From: Curtobacterium sp. 'Ferrero'
GTDB lineage: Bacteria > Actinomycetota > Actinomycetes > Actinomycetales > Microbacteriaceae
Reading direction: 5' to 3'
Length of the DNA stretch: 52,566 nucleotides
NCBI RefSeq assembly: GCF_002412165.1
Contig: NZ_NXIA01000020.1
Span: 1 to 52,566 of the forward strand
Shown here: in pieces, positions 42,014 through 49,750 of the stretch
Layout of the letters: every line of letters starts with the position of its first letter
How positions within the stretch are numbered: the first letter of the stretch is position 1
The notes under the pieces: model-generated
Told to the model about the DNA's origin: nothing
Databases searched by the model: none
What the model saw: the letters and a program-made list of their open reading frames with translations, nothing else
Made by a program: the position numbers and the translations under genes

Positions 42014-43279
42014 TCAGACGGTCGGGACCGGGGCGGTGATCGGTCCGGTCGACGGGTGCGACGAGCGGAGCGCCGCGCGGGCGGTCGACCGGCGTTCGAC
42101 CCCGTAGCTGATCGCCGTCACCCCGACACCGAGCAGCGCGAGCACGATGCCGAGCCAACCCGGAGCCGTGAAGCCGAACCCGGCGGCGATCACCGCCCCG
42201 CCGAGCGCAGCGCCGAGCGAGTTGCCGATGTTGAACGCGGAGTGGTTCAGCGCCGCGGCGATCGTCCGCGCATCGCCGGCGACGTCCATCAGCCGGGACT
42301 GCACCGCCGGGGGGATCGCCGACGAGGTCGCACCGAGCAGGAACGCCCCCACGAACATCCCGACCGTCCACTGCGCCGCGAGGACCGTGACGAGCAGGGC
42401 TCCGACGAGGGCGAGGAGCCCGCCGTAGATCGTGCGCCGCACACTGTGGTCGGCGAGGTGGCCGCCGACGACCCCGCCGACGACCATGCCCAGCCCGACG
42501 ACGACGAGGACCAGCGGCACGGCCGACTCCGGCAGACCGGTCACGTTCGTCACGAGCGGCGAGATGTACGAGTACACCGCGAAGAAGCCACCGAACCCGA
42601 TCGCGCCGAGGCCCATCACGATCCAGAGCTGCGGCTCGCGGAAGGCCCGGAGCTCCCGGGCGATGGTGGCGTGCTCGTCCCGAGCCGAACGGGGCACGAA
42701 CGCGGCGACCGCGAGGAAGGTCAGGGCGAACAGCCCCGCGACGACGCCGTACGCGATGCGCCAGCCGGCGACCTGTCCGACCCAGGTGATCGCGGGCACG
42801 CCGACGACGTTCGCCACGGAGATCCCGAGCAGCACCATCGCGATGCCCTTGCCGCGCTTGCCGGGTCCCATCATGTCGCCCGCCACGATCGAGGCGATGC
42901 CGAAGTAGGCCCCGTGCGGCAGGCCCGCGACGAACCGCGCGACGAGCACGAGCCCGAACGAGGGCAGGACGGCGCTCGCGACGGTGGCCAGGACGAACCC
43001 GACGAGCAGGACGAGGATCAGCCCCTTCCGCGGGAACTTCGCCGACACCGCCGCGATCGTCGGGGCGCCGACGACGACGCCGAGGGCGTACGCGCTCACG
43101 AGCCACCCCGCGTGGGCGATCCCCGCGTCCGGGTCCGCCGCGTACTGGCCGGGCAGCAGCGCCGCGGCGATGTTCGGCAGGAGCCCCATGGCGACGAACT
43201 CGGTCGATCCGATCGCGAACCCGCCGAGGGCGAGGGCGATGAGTGCGACGGCACGGCGCGTCGGCGTGAGGTGGGTCAT
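42014..43279 (-). CDS. MFS transporter, DHA1/AraJ-like exporter
   Basis: 421 residues with twelve helices. GGFAIGSTEFVAMGLLPNIA at the N-terminus and FVAGLPHGAYFGIASIVAGDM are typical of AraJ/YdhP-type drug exporters. Loop 2-3 is VSAKFPRKGLILVLL. The upstream 220 bp carries two strong hairpins and a possible distant promoter, so the leader may be structured. Confidence 0.9.
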   Translation of the reverse strand: MTHLTPTRRAVALIALALGGFAIGSTEFVAMGLLPNIAAALLPGQYAADPDAGIAHAGWLVSAYALGVVVGAPTIAAVSAKFPRKGLILVLLVGFVLATVASAVLPSFGLVLVARFVAGLPHGAYFGIASIVAGDMMGPGKRGKGIAMVLLGISVANVVGVPAITWVGQVAGWRIAYGVVAGLFALTFLAVAAFVPRSARDEHATIARELRAFREPQLWIVMGLGAIGFGGFFAVYSYISPLVTNVTGLPESAVPLVLVVVGLGMVVGGVVGGHLADHSVRRTIYGGLLALVGALLVTVLAAQWTVGMFVGAFLLGATSSAIPPAVQSRLMDVAGDARTIAAALNHSAFNIGNSLGAALGGAVIAAGFGFTAPGWLGIVLALLGVGVTAISYGVERRSTARAALRSSHPSTGPITAPVPTV

Positions 43280-43583
43280 GGAGCCTGTTCTCGGACGGGA
43301 GCGGACAGGGGCTGCGGAAGGACGCCGACGGTCCTCACACGAGCAGTGGACCGGCCGGCACGGACCAGCGGGACACGTGTCCGTGCGGGCCGTCCGGAAC
43401 CCGACGCGAACGGCAGCCGGCGCGGGATCGGCCAGCCCGGATCGGGCGGCCCCGGTTCAGCGGCGAACGGGTGACGGCCCGGTCGGACCGGGCCGCTGCA
43501 AGCAGTGTAGAACGCTCCAACCCCGCCACGGAAGACGCCGTGCCGAATCGATTCGAGCGAGTGCGCCCCGGCTCAGGCCGACG
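43280..43583 (-). other. long structured leader or terminator region upstream of the MFS gene
   Basis: No gene. Hairpins: GCACGGAC/GTCCGTGC (43358-43386) and CGGCCCGGT/ACCGGGCCG (43475-43495). A TACACT box on the minus strand (43509-43504) could start a leader of about 220 nt; the upstream hairpin could alternatively terminate the zinc-ribbon gene. Confidence 0.45.
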
Positions 43584-43769
43584 TCACGCCGCGCGACGCT
43601 CCTGGGTCGATCCGGCGGCCTGCGTCGAGGAATACTCGGGCAGCTCGTCGCGGTGGACCCAGCCGGCCCCGCACTCGCTGCACGTCGCCCAGGCGTGGTC
43701 GCCGACGGTGTCCGAGTCGATGACGACCGAACGCAGGTCGCAGTCGGGGCACCAGCCGTCGTGCATCAT
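43584..43769 (-). CDS. small zinc-ribbon protein
   Basis: 61 residues. CPDCDLRSV and CSECGAGWVHRDEL form a two-CxxC zinc ribbon. The ATG at 43769 has AGGAG 6 nt upstream; ATG 43766 is an alternative. Such small ribbons may bind nucleic acid or a protein partner. Function unknown. Confidence 0.7.
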   Translation of the reverse strand: MMHDGWCPDCDLRSVVIDSDTVGDHAWATCSECGAGWVHRDELPEYSSTQAAGSTQERRAA

Positions 43770-43880
43770 GAGCAGCTCCTCGTCGTCGTGCGGACGCCCC
43801 TCGCGTCCGTCACCGACAGGACACACCCGACCACCGACATCCGCGGGAGGCGCGCGGCGTGTCGCGGGTCGCACGGCGTC

Positions 43881-44189
43881 TCAGGAGTCGAGCGCCGCCT
43901 CGAGCCGCTCGACCTTGCCGTCGAGCTCGCCCGTGTGCCCGGGGCGGATGTCCGCCTTGAGCACGAGCGACACCCGCGTGCCGAAGGGCGCGACGGCCTC
44001 GGTGGCCCGCTTCACGACGTCCATGACCTCGTCCCACTCCCCCTCGAGCTCGGTGAACATCGACGAGGTGCGGTTGGGCAGCCCGGACTCCCGGACGACC
44101 CGGACGGCGGCGGCGACGGCATCGTGCACGGAGCCGTCCTCGGCAGCGGAAGGTCCACCGGACGGAGCGACGGAGAAGGCGACGATCAT
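43881..44189 (-). CDS. MTH1187/UPF0045-type thiamine-binding-like protein
   Basis: 102 residues. MIVAFSVAPSG, SVHDAVAAAVRVVRESGLPNRTSSMFTELEGEWDEVMDVVKRATEAV and RVSLVLKADIRPG match the MTH1187/YkoF-like family, small ferredoxin-fold proteins that bind thiamine or related compounds. The ATG overlaps the stop of the GT87-like gene (ATGA), although no thiamine genes are near. Confidence 0.85.
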   Translation of the reverse strand: MIVAFSVAPSGGPSAAEDGSVHDAVAAAVRVVRESGLPNRTSSMFTELEGEWDEVMDVVKRATEAVAPFGTRVSLVLKADIRPGHTGELDGKVERLEAALDS

Positions 44190-45472
44190 GCGCCCATCCT
44201 GCCGCGCTCGAGCGAGGAGCGCGACGACCCGCCCGACGCGCCCGACCTCGAGGCCTGCCCCGCCCGCCCCAGCCGCACGAGCGCGACGAACCCCCACACC
44301 AGGAGCGCGACCTCGAGCACGTTCCGGACCGTCAGCACGACGAGGATCCACGGCTGCACCGTGAGTACCTGGTCGTAGTAGCCCGGGTACACGAGCTGCG
44401 TCAGGAACGCCATCGGCAGCGCGACCACCGCGACGGGCAGGAACCGGCGAGCGCTCCCCGGCCCGGCGACCAGCCCCCACACGATCGGCACCGCGAACCA
44501 GCCGACGTACTGCGGCGACCCGACCTTGTTCGTCGCGATGAGCGCGGCGACGAGGACGAGCGCGAGGAGCGGCGCGGCCTCGGCGCGGGCGGCTCCTCGG
44601 CGCACGGCGAGGAGCGCGAGCAGGACGGCGGCGACCACGGCGAGCGCCATGAGCGGCGTCGACACTGCGGCGGCCGCGTGCGTGCCGGCTCCGGAGACCT
44701 CGAAGGTCAGGATCTCGTGGTCGTAGTAGACGGCGGCCCCGGGGACGTGTGCCGCGGCCGCCCAGAGGAACGGTGTGGCGAGCGGCGCCTCGATCTGCAG
44801 CGCCCGGGTCCCCTGCTCGCCGACGAACGAGAACAGGTGCGCCGCGCCGCCGTAGAGGACGTCGACGAGCACGATGAGCGCGGTGGTCACGAGCGCGCCG
44901 CCGAGGACCGCACCCCGGTGGCCGCGGCGGAGCAGGACGAGGACGCCGACGAGTGCCGCTGGCCACACCTTCGTCCACGCGGCGGCGGTGAGGAGCACGG
45001 ACGCGACGGCCGGGCGCGAGGCGACGAACGCGACCCCGGCCAACGCCAGTGCGGTCGCGACGGTGTCGATGCGGCCCAGCGCGATCGGTCCGAGGGCGAG
45101 GAGGAACAGCAGCCACCACCACACGGCGCGGAGCCGGACGGGCCCCACGGCGGTGTGGTGCCGCCAGAGCAGCGCGCAGGCCGCGGCGTCGAGCACCACC
45201 ATGAGGAGCAGCCACCCGGTGGCGATGGAGGACACCCCGCCGAGCGCGGCGACGGCCATCGGCACGATCGCGAGGATCGGGTACACCCAGTCCTCGTCGA
45301 TCCCGACCCAGAAGTGCGCCTGCTGACCGGTCTCGATCCACCGCCGGTAGGTGATCGTCACGTCGCCGATCGGTTGGTTGGGGACCGTGACGGCGAGCCA
45401 CCAGAGGAGCGCGTGCACGCCGACGAAGGCCGTCACGAACAGGACGGGCTCGATCCAGGGTCTCCGCTGCAC
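44186..45472 (-). CDS. GT87-like membrane mannosyltransferase
   Basis: 428 residues with about ten helices. It resembles the GT87 (PimE/DUF2029) polyprenol-phosphate mannosyltransferases: QPIGDVTITYRRWIETGQQ holds the external Asp expected in GT-C enzymes, and FLLALGPIALGRIDTVATALALAGVAF and ATNKVGSPQYVGWFAVP are typical. Likely role: adding mannose to membrane lipids or polysaccharide. GTG 45472 is 6 nt after TACGCT. Confidence 0.8.
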   Translation of the reverse strand: MQRRPWIEPVLFVTAFVGVHALLWWLAVTVPNQPIGDVTITYRRWIETGQQAHFWVGIDEDWVYPILAIVPMAVAALGGVSSIATGWLLLMVVLDAAACALLWRHHTAVGPVRLRAVWWWLLFLLALGPIALGRIDTVATALALAGVAFVASRPAVASVLLTAAAWTKVWPAALVGVLVLLRRGHRGAVLGGALVTTALIVLVDVLYGGAAHLFSFVGEQGTRALQIEAPLATPFLWAAAAHVPGAAVYYDHEILTFEVSGAGTHAAAAVSTPLMALAVVAAVLLALLAVRRGAARAEAAPLLALVLVAALIATNKVGSPQYVGWFAVPIVWGLVAGPGSARRFLPVAVVALPMAFLTQLVYPGYYDQVLTVQPWILVVLTVRNVLEVALLVWGFVALVRLGRAGQASRSGASGGSSRSSLERGRMGA

Positions 45473-45484
45473 CGGACGAGCGTA
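45473..45484 (-). promoter_or_regulatory. TACGCT -10 box, leaderless start
   Basis: TACGCT (minus, 45484-45479) lies 6 nt before GTG 45472. Confidence 0.5.
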
Positions 45485-45530
45485 CCGAGCCGTGTCCCGC
45501 AGTCCGCTGTGCGGGTCGCCACGGCGACCG

Positions 45531-45582
45531 GGGCCGGACGGGAGGCGCGGGGCGGCGCCGCCCCGCGCCTCCCGTCCGGCCC
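45531..45582. terminator. 52-nt perfect palindrome, GGACGGGAGGC family
   Basis: Each 26-nt half is the exact complement of the other (left half begins GGGCCGGACGGGAGGCGCGG). It lies directly after the stop of the NAD(P)HX dehydratase gene (minus strand) and could act as terminator. Confidence 0.85.
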
Positions 45583-45589
45583 GTGTCGG

Positions 45590-46462
45590 TCAGCCGGCGT
45601 CGCCGTCGACGACGAGGTCGCGGACCACGCCGGGCAGGCGCTCGACGAGCGCGGTGACGGGGAACGGGCCGCCGCCGGAGGCGCGGCGGGCGGCGAGGCC
45701 GTGCACGACGGCCGCGGTCGCGGCGAGGTGTGCCAGGTCGGACGGCGAGAGGGACGCTCCCGCAGCCTCGGCCGCCCCCTGGCGGGTCGCGACGAGCGCG
45801 CCGAGGACGCCGCCGAGCGCGTCCCCGGCGCCGGCGGTGGCGAGCCAGGGGGTGGCGGAGGAGGCGACGAGCCGCACGTCGCCGTCGGGCGTGACGACGT
45901 GGGTGTGCTCACCCTTGAGGAGCACGACGCTGCCGGTCTGCCGTGCGGCGCGGAGCGCGGCGGCGGCGGGGTCGGCCTCGACGGCGTCGCGGGGTTCGCC
46001 GAGGAGCTGTGCGGCCTCGCCGGCGTGCGGGGTGAGGACGGCGAGGGGCCCGAGTCCGACGAGCGGGATCGCTCCGGCGTCGACGACCACGGGGACGCCG
46101 TCGCCCGACCCCGGCCGACCGGACGCGTGCCGGAAGGCCTCGGCGGTGGCCTGGTCGAGCTCGTCGAGGGAGTCGGCGGCGATCCCGGAGCCGACGAGCC
46201 AGGTCTGCACCCGGCCGACGCCGGACACGACCTCGGGGCGACGGGAGAGCACGTGCTCGGTGGCGCGCGACGGACCGACGTAGCGGACCATGCCGACGCC
46301 GGTGTGCACGGCGGCGTCGGTGCCGAGGACCGCGGCTCCGGGGTACCGGTCCGAGCCGGTGGCGACGCCGAGGACACCCCGTCGGTACTTGGTGGACTCG
46401 CCGTGCGGGGCGGTCACCCAGGCTGCGGCGTCGGACGGGCGGAAGGGCACGGGGTCGCTCAT
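45590..46462 (-). CDS. nnrD: ADP-dependent NAD(P)H-hydrate dehydratase
   Basis: 290 residues, ribokinase-like fold. Repairs hydrated NAD(P)H. Typical elements: KYRRGVLGVATGSDRYPGAAVLG, LVGSGIAADS, LTPHAGEAAQLLG, VVLLKGEHTHVV and ATAGAGDALGGVLGAL, which holds the catalytic Asp. It lacks the N-terminal epimerase domain of the fused Nnr. ATG 46462 is 7 nt after TACTGT. Confidence 0.9.
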   Translation of the reverse strand: MSDPVPFRPSDAAAWVTAPHGESTKYRRGVLGVATGSDRYPGAAVLGTDAAVHTGVGMVRYVGPSRATEHVLSRRPEVVSGVGRVQTWLVGSGIAADSLDELDQATAEAFRHASGRPGSGDGVPVVVDAGAIPLVGLGPLAVLTPHAGEAAQLLGEPRDAVEADPAAAALRAARQTGSVVLLKGEHTHVVTPDGDVRLVASSATPWLATAGAGDALGGVLGALVATRQGAAEAAGASLSPSDLAHLAATAAVVHGLAARRASGGGPFPVTALVERLPGVVRDLVVDGDAG

Positions 46463-46486
46463 CGTGCCCACAGTACGGTGGGGCGC
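46463..46486. promoter_or_regulatory. 24-bp divergent promoter with overlapping -10 boxes
   Basis: The whole gap is 24 bp. TACTGT (minus, 46475-46470) is 7 nt before nnrD and TACGGT (plus, 46474-46479) is 7 nt before the HAD gene; the boxes share two bases. Both transcripts would be leaderless, and each -35 region would lie inside the other gene. Confidence 0.6.
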
Positions 46487-47125
46487 ATGAGCCTGTTCCT
46501 CCCCGGTCGTGTGGTGGTCTTCGACTACGGCGAGGTGATCAGCCGGACGCCGCACGCGTCCCGGGACGCCCTGGTCGCGGCGACCGGGGTGCCCGCGGCG
46601 GAGCTGTTCCCCGTGTACCAGGAGCTCCGGCACGACCTGGACCGCGGTGACCTGTCGGTGCTGGCGTACTGGCGTGCCATCGCCGAGCGGACCGGCCGGA
46701 GCTGGAGCGTCACGGACGTGCACCGGTTCTGGGCGATCGACTTCACCGGCTGGTTCGAGGTCGAGCCGGAGACGCTCGCGCTCGTCGAGGAGCTGCACGA
46801 CGCCGGCACCCGCGTGGCACTGCTCTCGAACGCGGGCTTCGACTTCGGCGACCCGTACCGCCGGTCGCCGATGGGGTCGCTGTTCGAGACGGTCGTCGTG
46901 AGCGCGGAGGAGCACGTCCTGAAGCCCGATCCGTCCGTCTACCGCACCACCTGCGAGCGGTTGGGAATCACGCCCGCGCAGATGGTGTTCGTCGACAACA
47001 GGGCCGAGAACGCCGCCGGCGCGGATGCGATCGGAGCGGTCGGCCACCACTACACGTCGCCGTCCGGACTCCGCGCGTTCCTGCAGGAGCTGGCGGAGAC
47101 GACGCCAGAAGGAGCCACCGCGTGA
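46487..47125 (+). CDS. HAD family hydrolase
   Basis: 212 residues. VVFDYGEV carries nucleophile Asp13; the usual second Asp is Gly15, as in YihX-like phosphatases. ALLSNAG (motif II), LKPDPSVY (motif III Lys) and MVFVDNRAENAAGADAIG (motif IV) complete the HAD core. The substrate is unknown. The stop overlaps the next gene (GTGA). Confidence 0.88.
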   Translation: MSLFLPGRVVVFDYGEVISRTPHASRDALVAATGVPAAELFPVYQELRHDLDRGDLSVLAYWRAIAERTGRSWSVTDVHRFWAIDFTGWFEVEPETLALVEELHDAGTRVALLSNAGFDFGDPYRRSPMGSLFETVVVSAEEHVLKPDPSVYRTTCERLGITPAQMVFVDNRAENAAGADAIGAVGHHYTSPSGLRAFLQELAETTPEGATA

Positions 47126-48204
47126 CGCACGCCCTGTTCGAACCGATCACCGTCCGGGACCTCACCGTCCGCAACCGCATCTGGGTCTCCCCCATGTGCC
47201 AGTACTCGGTCGAGCGGCAGGACGGTGTCCCGACACCGTGGCACCTCGTGCACCTCGGGTCGTTCGCGAAGGGCGGTGCGGGCGCGGTCGTGGTCGAGGC
47301 CACCGGCGTCGTGCCGGAGGGGCGGATCAGCCCGCAGGACCTCGGGCTCTGGAACGACGAGCAGCGCGACGCGTTCCGGCCGATCGTCGACTTCGTGCAC
47401 GCGCAGGGCGCGGCCGCGGGCGTGCAGCTCGCCCACGCCGGGCGCAAGGCCTCGACGTACCGCCCCTGGGAGACCGCTCGCGGGACCGTCCCCGCCGACG
47501 AGGGCGGCTGGGCGACCGTCGCCCCGTCGGCCGTCGCGTTCGACGGTTACGCGGAACCGCGGGCCCTCGCCGCCGAGGACATCCGCGTCGTCGCGCTCGC
47601 GTTCGCCGCGGCCGCCCGGCGTGCGGTCGAGGCGGGCTTCGACCTGGTCGAGGTGCACGCGGCGCACGGCTACCTGCTGCACCAGTTCCTGTCACCGCTG
47701 TCGAACCGCCGCGAGGACGAGTACGGCGGCTCGCTCGAGAACCGGGCGCGGGCGCTGCTCGAGGTGCTCGACGCGATCCGAGCCGAGGTCGGCGACGGCT
47801 TCCCCGTGGTCGTGCGGTTCTCCGCGACCGACTGGGTCGATGGCGGCCTCACCCTCGACGAGACCACGCAGGTCGCCCGGTGGGCGGCGGAGCACGGCGC
47901 CGACCTGGCGGACGTGTCCACCGGTGGGAACGTGGCCAGCGCGCCGATCCCGGTCGGCCCCGGCTACCAGGTGCCGTTCGCAGCCGCCGTCCGGCGCGAC
48001 GCGGGCATCCCGACGATCGCCGTCGGGATGATCTCCGAGGCGTTCCAGGCGGAGCAGATCGTGGCGACCGGGCAGGCGGACGTCGTGATGGTCGGGCGGG
48101 AGTTCCTGCGGGACCCGTCGTTCGCGCTCCGGGCCGCGGCCGAGCTCGGCGTCGCCGTCGACTACGAGCCGCAGCAGTACCACCGGGCGCGGGTGACGGC
48201 CTAG
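47122..48204 (+). CDS. NADH:flavin oxidoreductase, YqjM-like old yellow enzyme
   Basis: 360 residues, FMN-binding TIM barrel. SPMCQYS places Cys26 as in YqjM; QLAHAGRKAST and VHAAHGYLLHQFLSPLSNRREDEYGG hold the substrate-binding His pair; AVGMISEAFQAEQIVATGQADVVMVGREFLRDP binds FMN phosphate. It reduces activated alkenes of unknown natural origin. GTG 47122 overlaps the HAD stop with AAGGAG upstream. Confidence 0.93.
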   Translation: MTHALFEPITVRDLTVRNRIWVSPMCQYSVERQDGVPTPWHLVHLGSFAKGGAGAVVVEATGVVPEGRISPQDLGLWNDEQRDAFRPIVDFVHAQGAAAGVQLAHAGRKASTYRPWETARGTVPADEGGWATVAPSAVAFDGYAEPRALAAEDIRVVALAFAAAARRAVEAGFDLVEVHAAHGYLLHQFLSPLSNRREDEYGGSLENRARALLEVLDAIRAEVGDGFPVVVRFSATDWVDGGLTLDETTQVARWAAEHGADLADVSTGGNVASAPIPVGPGYQVPFAAAVRRDAGIPTIAVGMISEAFQAEQIVATGQADVVMVGREFLRDPSFALRAAAELGVAVDYEPQQYHRARVTA

Positions 48205-48254
48205 GTGCCCACACCTGTACGTCCTCACGGTTTCCCGGACGCGCAGGCAGTACG

Positions 48255-48362
48255 ATGTCGAGCACTGTGGACGATCCTCCGAACGCATCTTCGCCCTCGC
48301 ACTCACCCGCCGCTCACACGGTGAGCAGCTCCTCCCCGCACGGCCCGGGGGGTGACGAATGA
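48255..48362 (+). CDS. proline/acid-rich leader ORF before CNNM gene
   Basis: An open frame of 35 codons from ATG 48255, or 31 codons from GTG 48267 (starting MDDPPN). Its stop overlaps the CNNM ATG (ATGA). A TACGAT box (48251-48256) lies about 10 nt before GTG 48267, so that GTG could be at or near the RNA 5' end. The peptide begins with Asp-Asp-Pro-Pro and is Ser/Pro/His-rich, unlike a folded protein. Confidence 0.45.
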   Translation: MSSTVDDPPNASSPSHSPAAHTVSSSSPHGPGGDE

Positions 48363-49750
48363 GTCCCGTCGACGTCGTCATGCTGGTCGGCGGCATCCTG
48401 CTGACCCTCGGCACCGGCGTGTTCGTCGCGTCCGAGTTCGCGCTGGTCAACCTCGACCGGGCCGACGTCGAGGCCCGCCGTGACCGCGGTGAGGCCGGAC
48501 TCGGGCCGGTGATCGGCGCGCTGAAGGTCACGTCGACGCACCTGTCGAGCGCGCAGCTCGGCATCACCCTGACCACGCTGCTCACGGGGTACCTGCTCGA
48601 GCCGTCGATCGCGACCCTGCTCGAGGCGCCGTTCCTCGCGCTGGCGCTGCCCGAGGCGGTCGTCGAGACCGTCGGGTCGGTCGTGGCGCTCGTGATCGCG
48701 ACGCTCCTGTCGATGATCCTCGGCGAGCTCGTGCCGAAGAACTTCGCGCTCGCGCTCCCGCTGCGGACCGCGAAGCTCGTCGTGCCGCTGCAGGTCGGGT
48801 TCACCACCGTGTTCAAGCCCGCCGTCGCGGTCCTGAACGGCACCGCCAACGCGGTCCTCCGGTCCATGGGGATCGAGCCGCAGGAGGAGCTGTCCGGCGC
48901 GCGGAGCGCCGAGGAGCTCACCTCGCTCCTGCGCCGCTCCGCGTCGGAGGGCTCGCTCGAGCAGGACACCGCGACGCTCCTGGAGCGCACGATCTCGTTC
49001 TCCGAGCTCGACGCGAGCGACGTGATGACGCCCCGCCCCCGCCTGTCGACCATCCGGGTGTCGGAGTCGGCCGAGGACGTGATCGCCCTCGCACGGCGCA
49101 CCGGGTTCAGCCGCTTCCCCGTGATCGAGGAGGACGCGGACGACGTCGTCGGCATCGTGCACGTCAAGCAGGCGGTCGCGGTCCCGCGCGAGAAGCGTCC
49201 GGACGTGCCGGTCGGCGCGTTGATGACGGACGCCGAGCGCGTGCCCGAGACCATGCCCGGCGACACACTGCTCGCCGAGGTGCGTGGGCGCGGCTACCAG
49301 ATGGTGATCGTGGTCGACGAGTACGGCGGGACCGCGGGCGTCGTCACGCTCGAGGACCTCGTCGAGGAGATCGTCGGCGAGGTGTCGGACGAGCACGACC
49401 GTGCGCGCATCGACGTCGTGCGCTCCCGCGGGTGGCTCACGTTCCCCGGTCTCCTCCGCCCCGACGAGCTCGAGGACCGCGCCGGGGTCACCGTGCCCGA
49501 GGACGGCCCGTACGAGACCGTCGGCGGGTTCCTCATGTCGACGCTCGGCCGGCTCCCCGTGGTCGGCGACGAGGTCCGCATCGACGGCGGCGTGTTCCGC
49601 GTCGAACGACTCGACGGGCGCCGCGTGGACCGCATCCGCTGGACACCGGACCCGGTGGTCGCCGAGACGCCGGCGACCGGCATCATCATCCCGTCGACCC
49701 GGTCCACCCCGACCGTCGACGACACGACCACGAAGGGCGGCACCCGATGA
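48359..49750 (+). CDS. CNNM/CorC (HlyC/CorC) family transporter, full-length
   Basis: 463 residues. The DUF21 membrane domain (FVASEFALVNLDR, LSSAQLGITLTTLLTGY, ILGELVPKNFAL) is followed by a CBS pair (VMTPRPRLSTIRVSESAEDVIALARRTGFSRFPV...YQMVIVVDEYGGTAGVVTLEDLVEEIVGEV) and a C-terminal CorC domain (YETVGGFLMSTLGRLPVVGDEV). Members export Mg2+ or Co2+. A GGGGGG tract precedes the ATG. The next paralogue overlaps its stop. Confidence 0.93.
   Translation: MSPVDVVMLVGGILLTLGTGVFVASEFALVNLDRADVEARRDRGEAGLGPVIGALKVTSTHLSSAQLGITLTTLLTGYLLEPSIATLLEAPFLALALPEAVVETVGSVVALVIATLLSMILGELVPKNFALALPLRTAKLVVPLQVGFTTVFKPAVAVLNGTANAVLRSMGIEPQEELSGARSAEELTSLLRRSASEGSLEQDTATLLERTISFSELDASDVMTPRPRLSTIRVSESAEDVIALARRTGFSRFPVIEEDADDVVGIVHVKQAVAVPREKRPDVPVGALMTDAERVPETMPGDTLLAEVRGRGYQMVIVVDEYGGTAGVVTLEDLVEEIVGEVSDEHDRARIDVVRSRGWLTFPGLLRPDELEDRAGVTVPEDGPYETVGGFLMSTLGRLPVVGDEVRIDGGVFRVERLDGRRVDRIRWTPDPVVAETPATGIIIPSTRSTPTVDDTTTKGGTR

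Noticed and set aside
41199..43106. Very long minus-strand open frame over the response regulator and MFS genes
   Set aside because: Arg/Gly/Ala-rich shadow frame of real genes in another frame; no recognisable motifs.
45433..46377. Long Ser/Pro/Arg-rich frame within nnrD
   Set aside because: Shadow of the dehydratase gene; composition is typical of an antisense or shifted high-GC frame.
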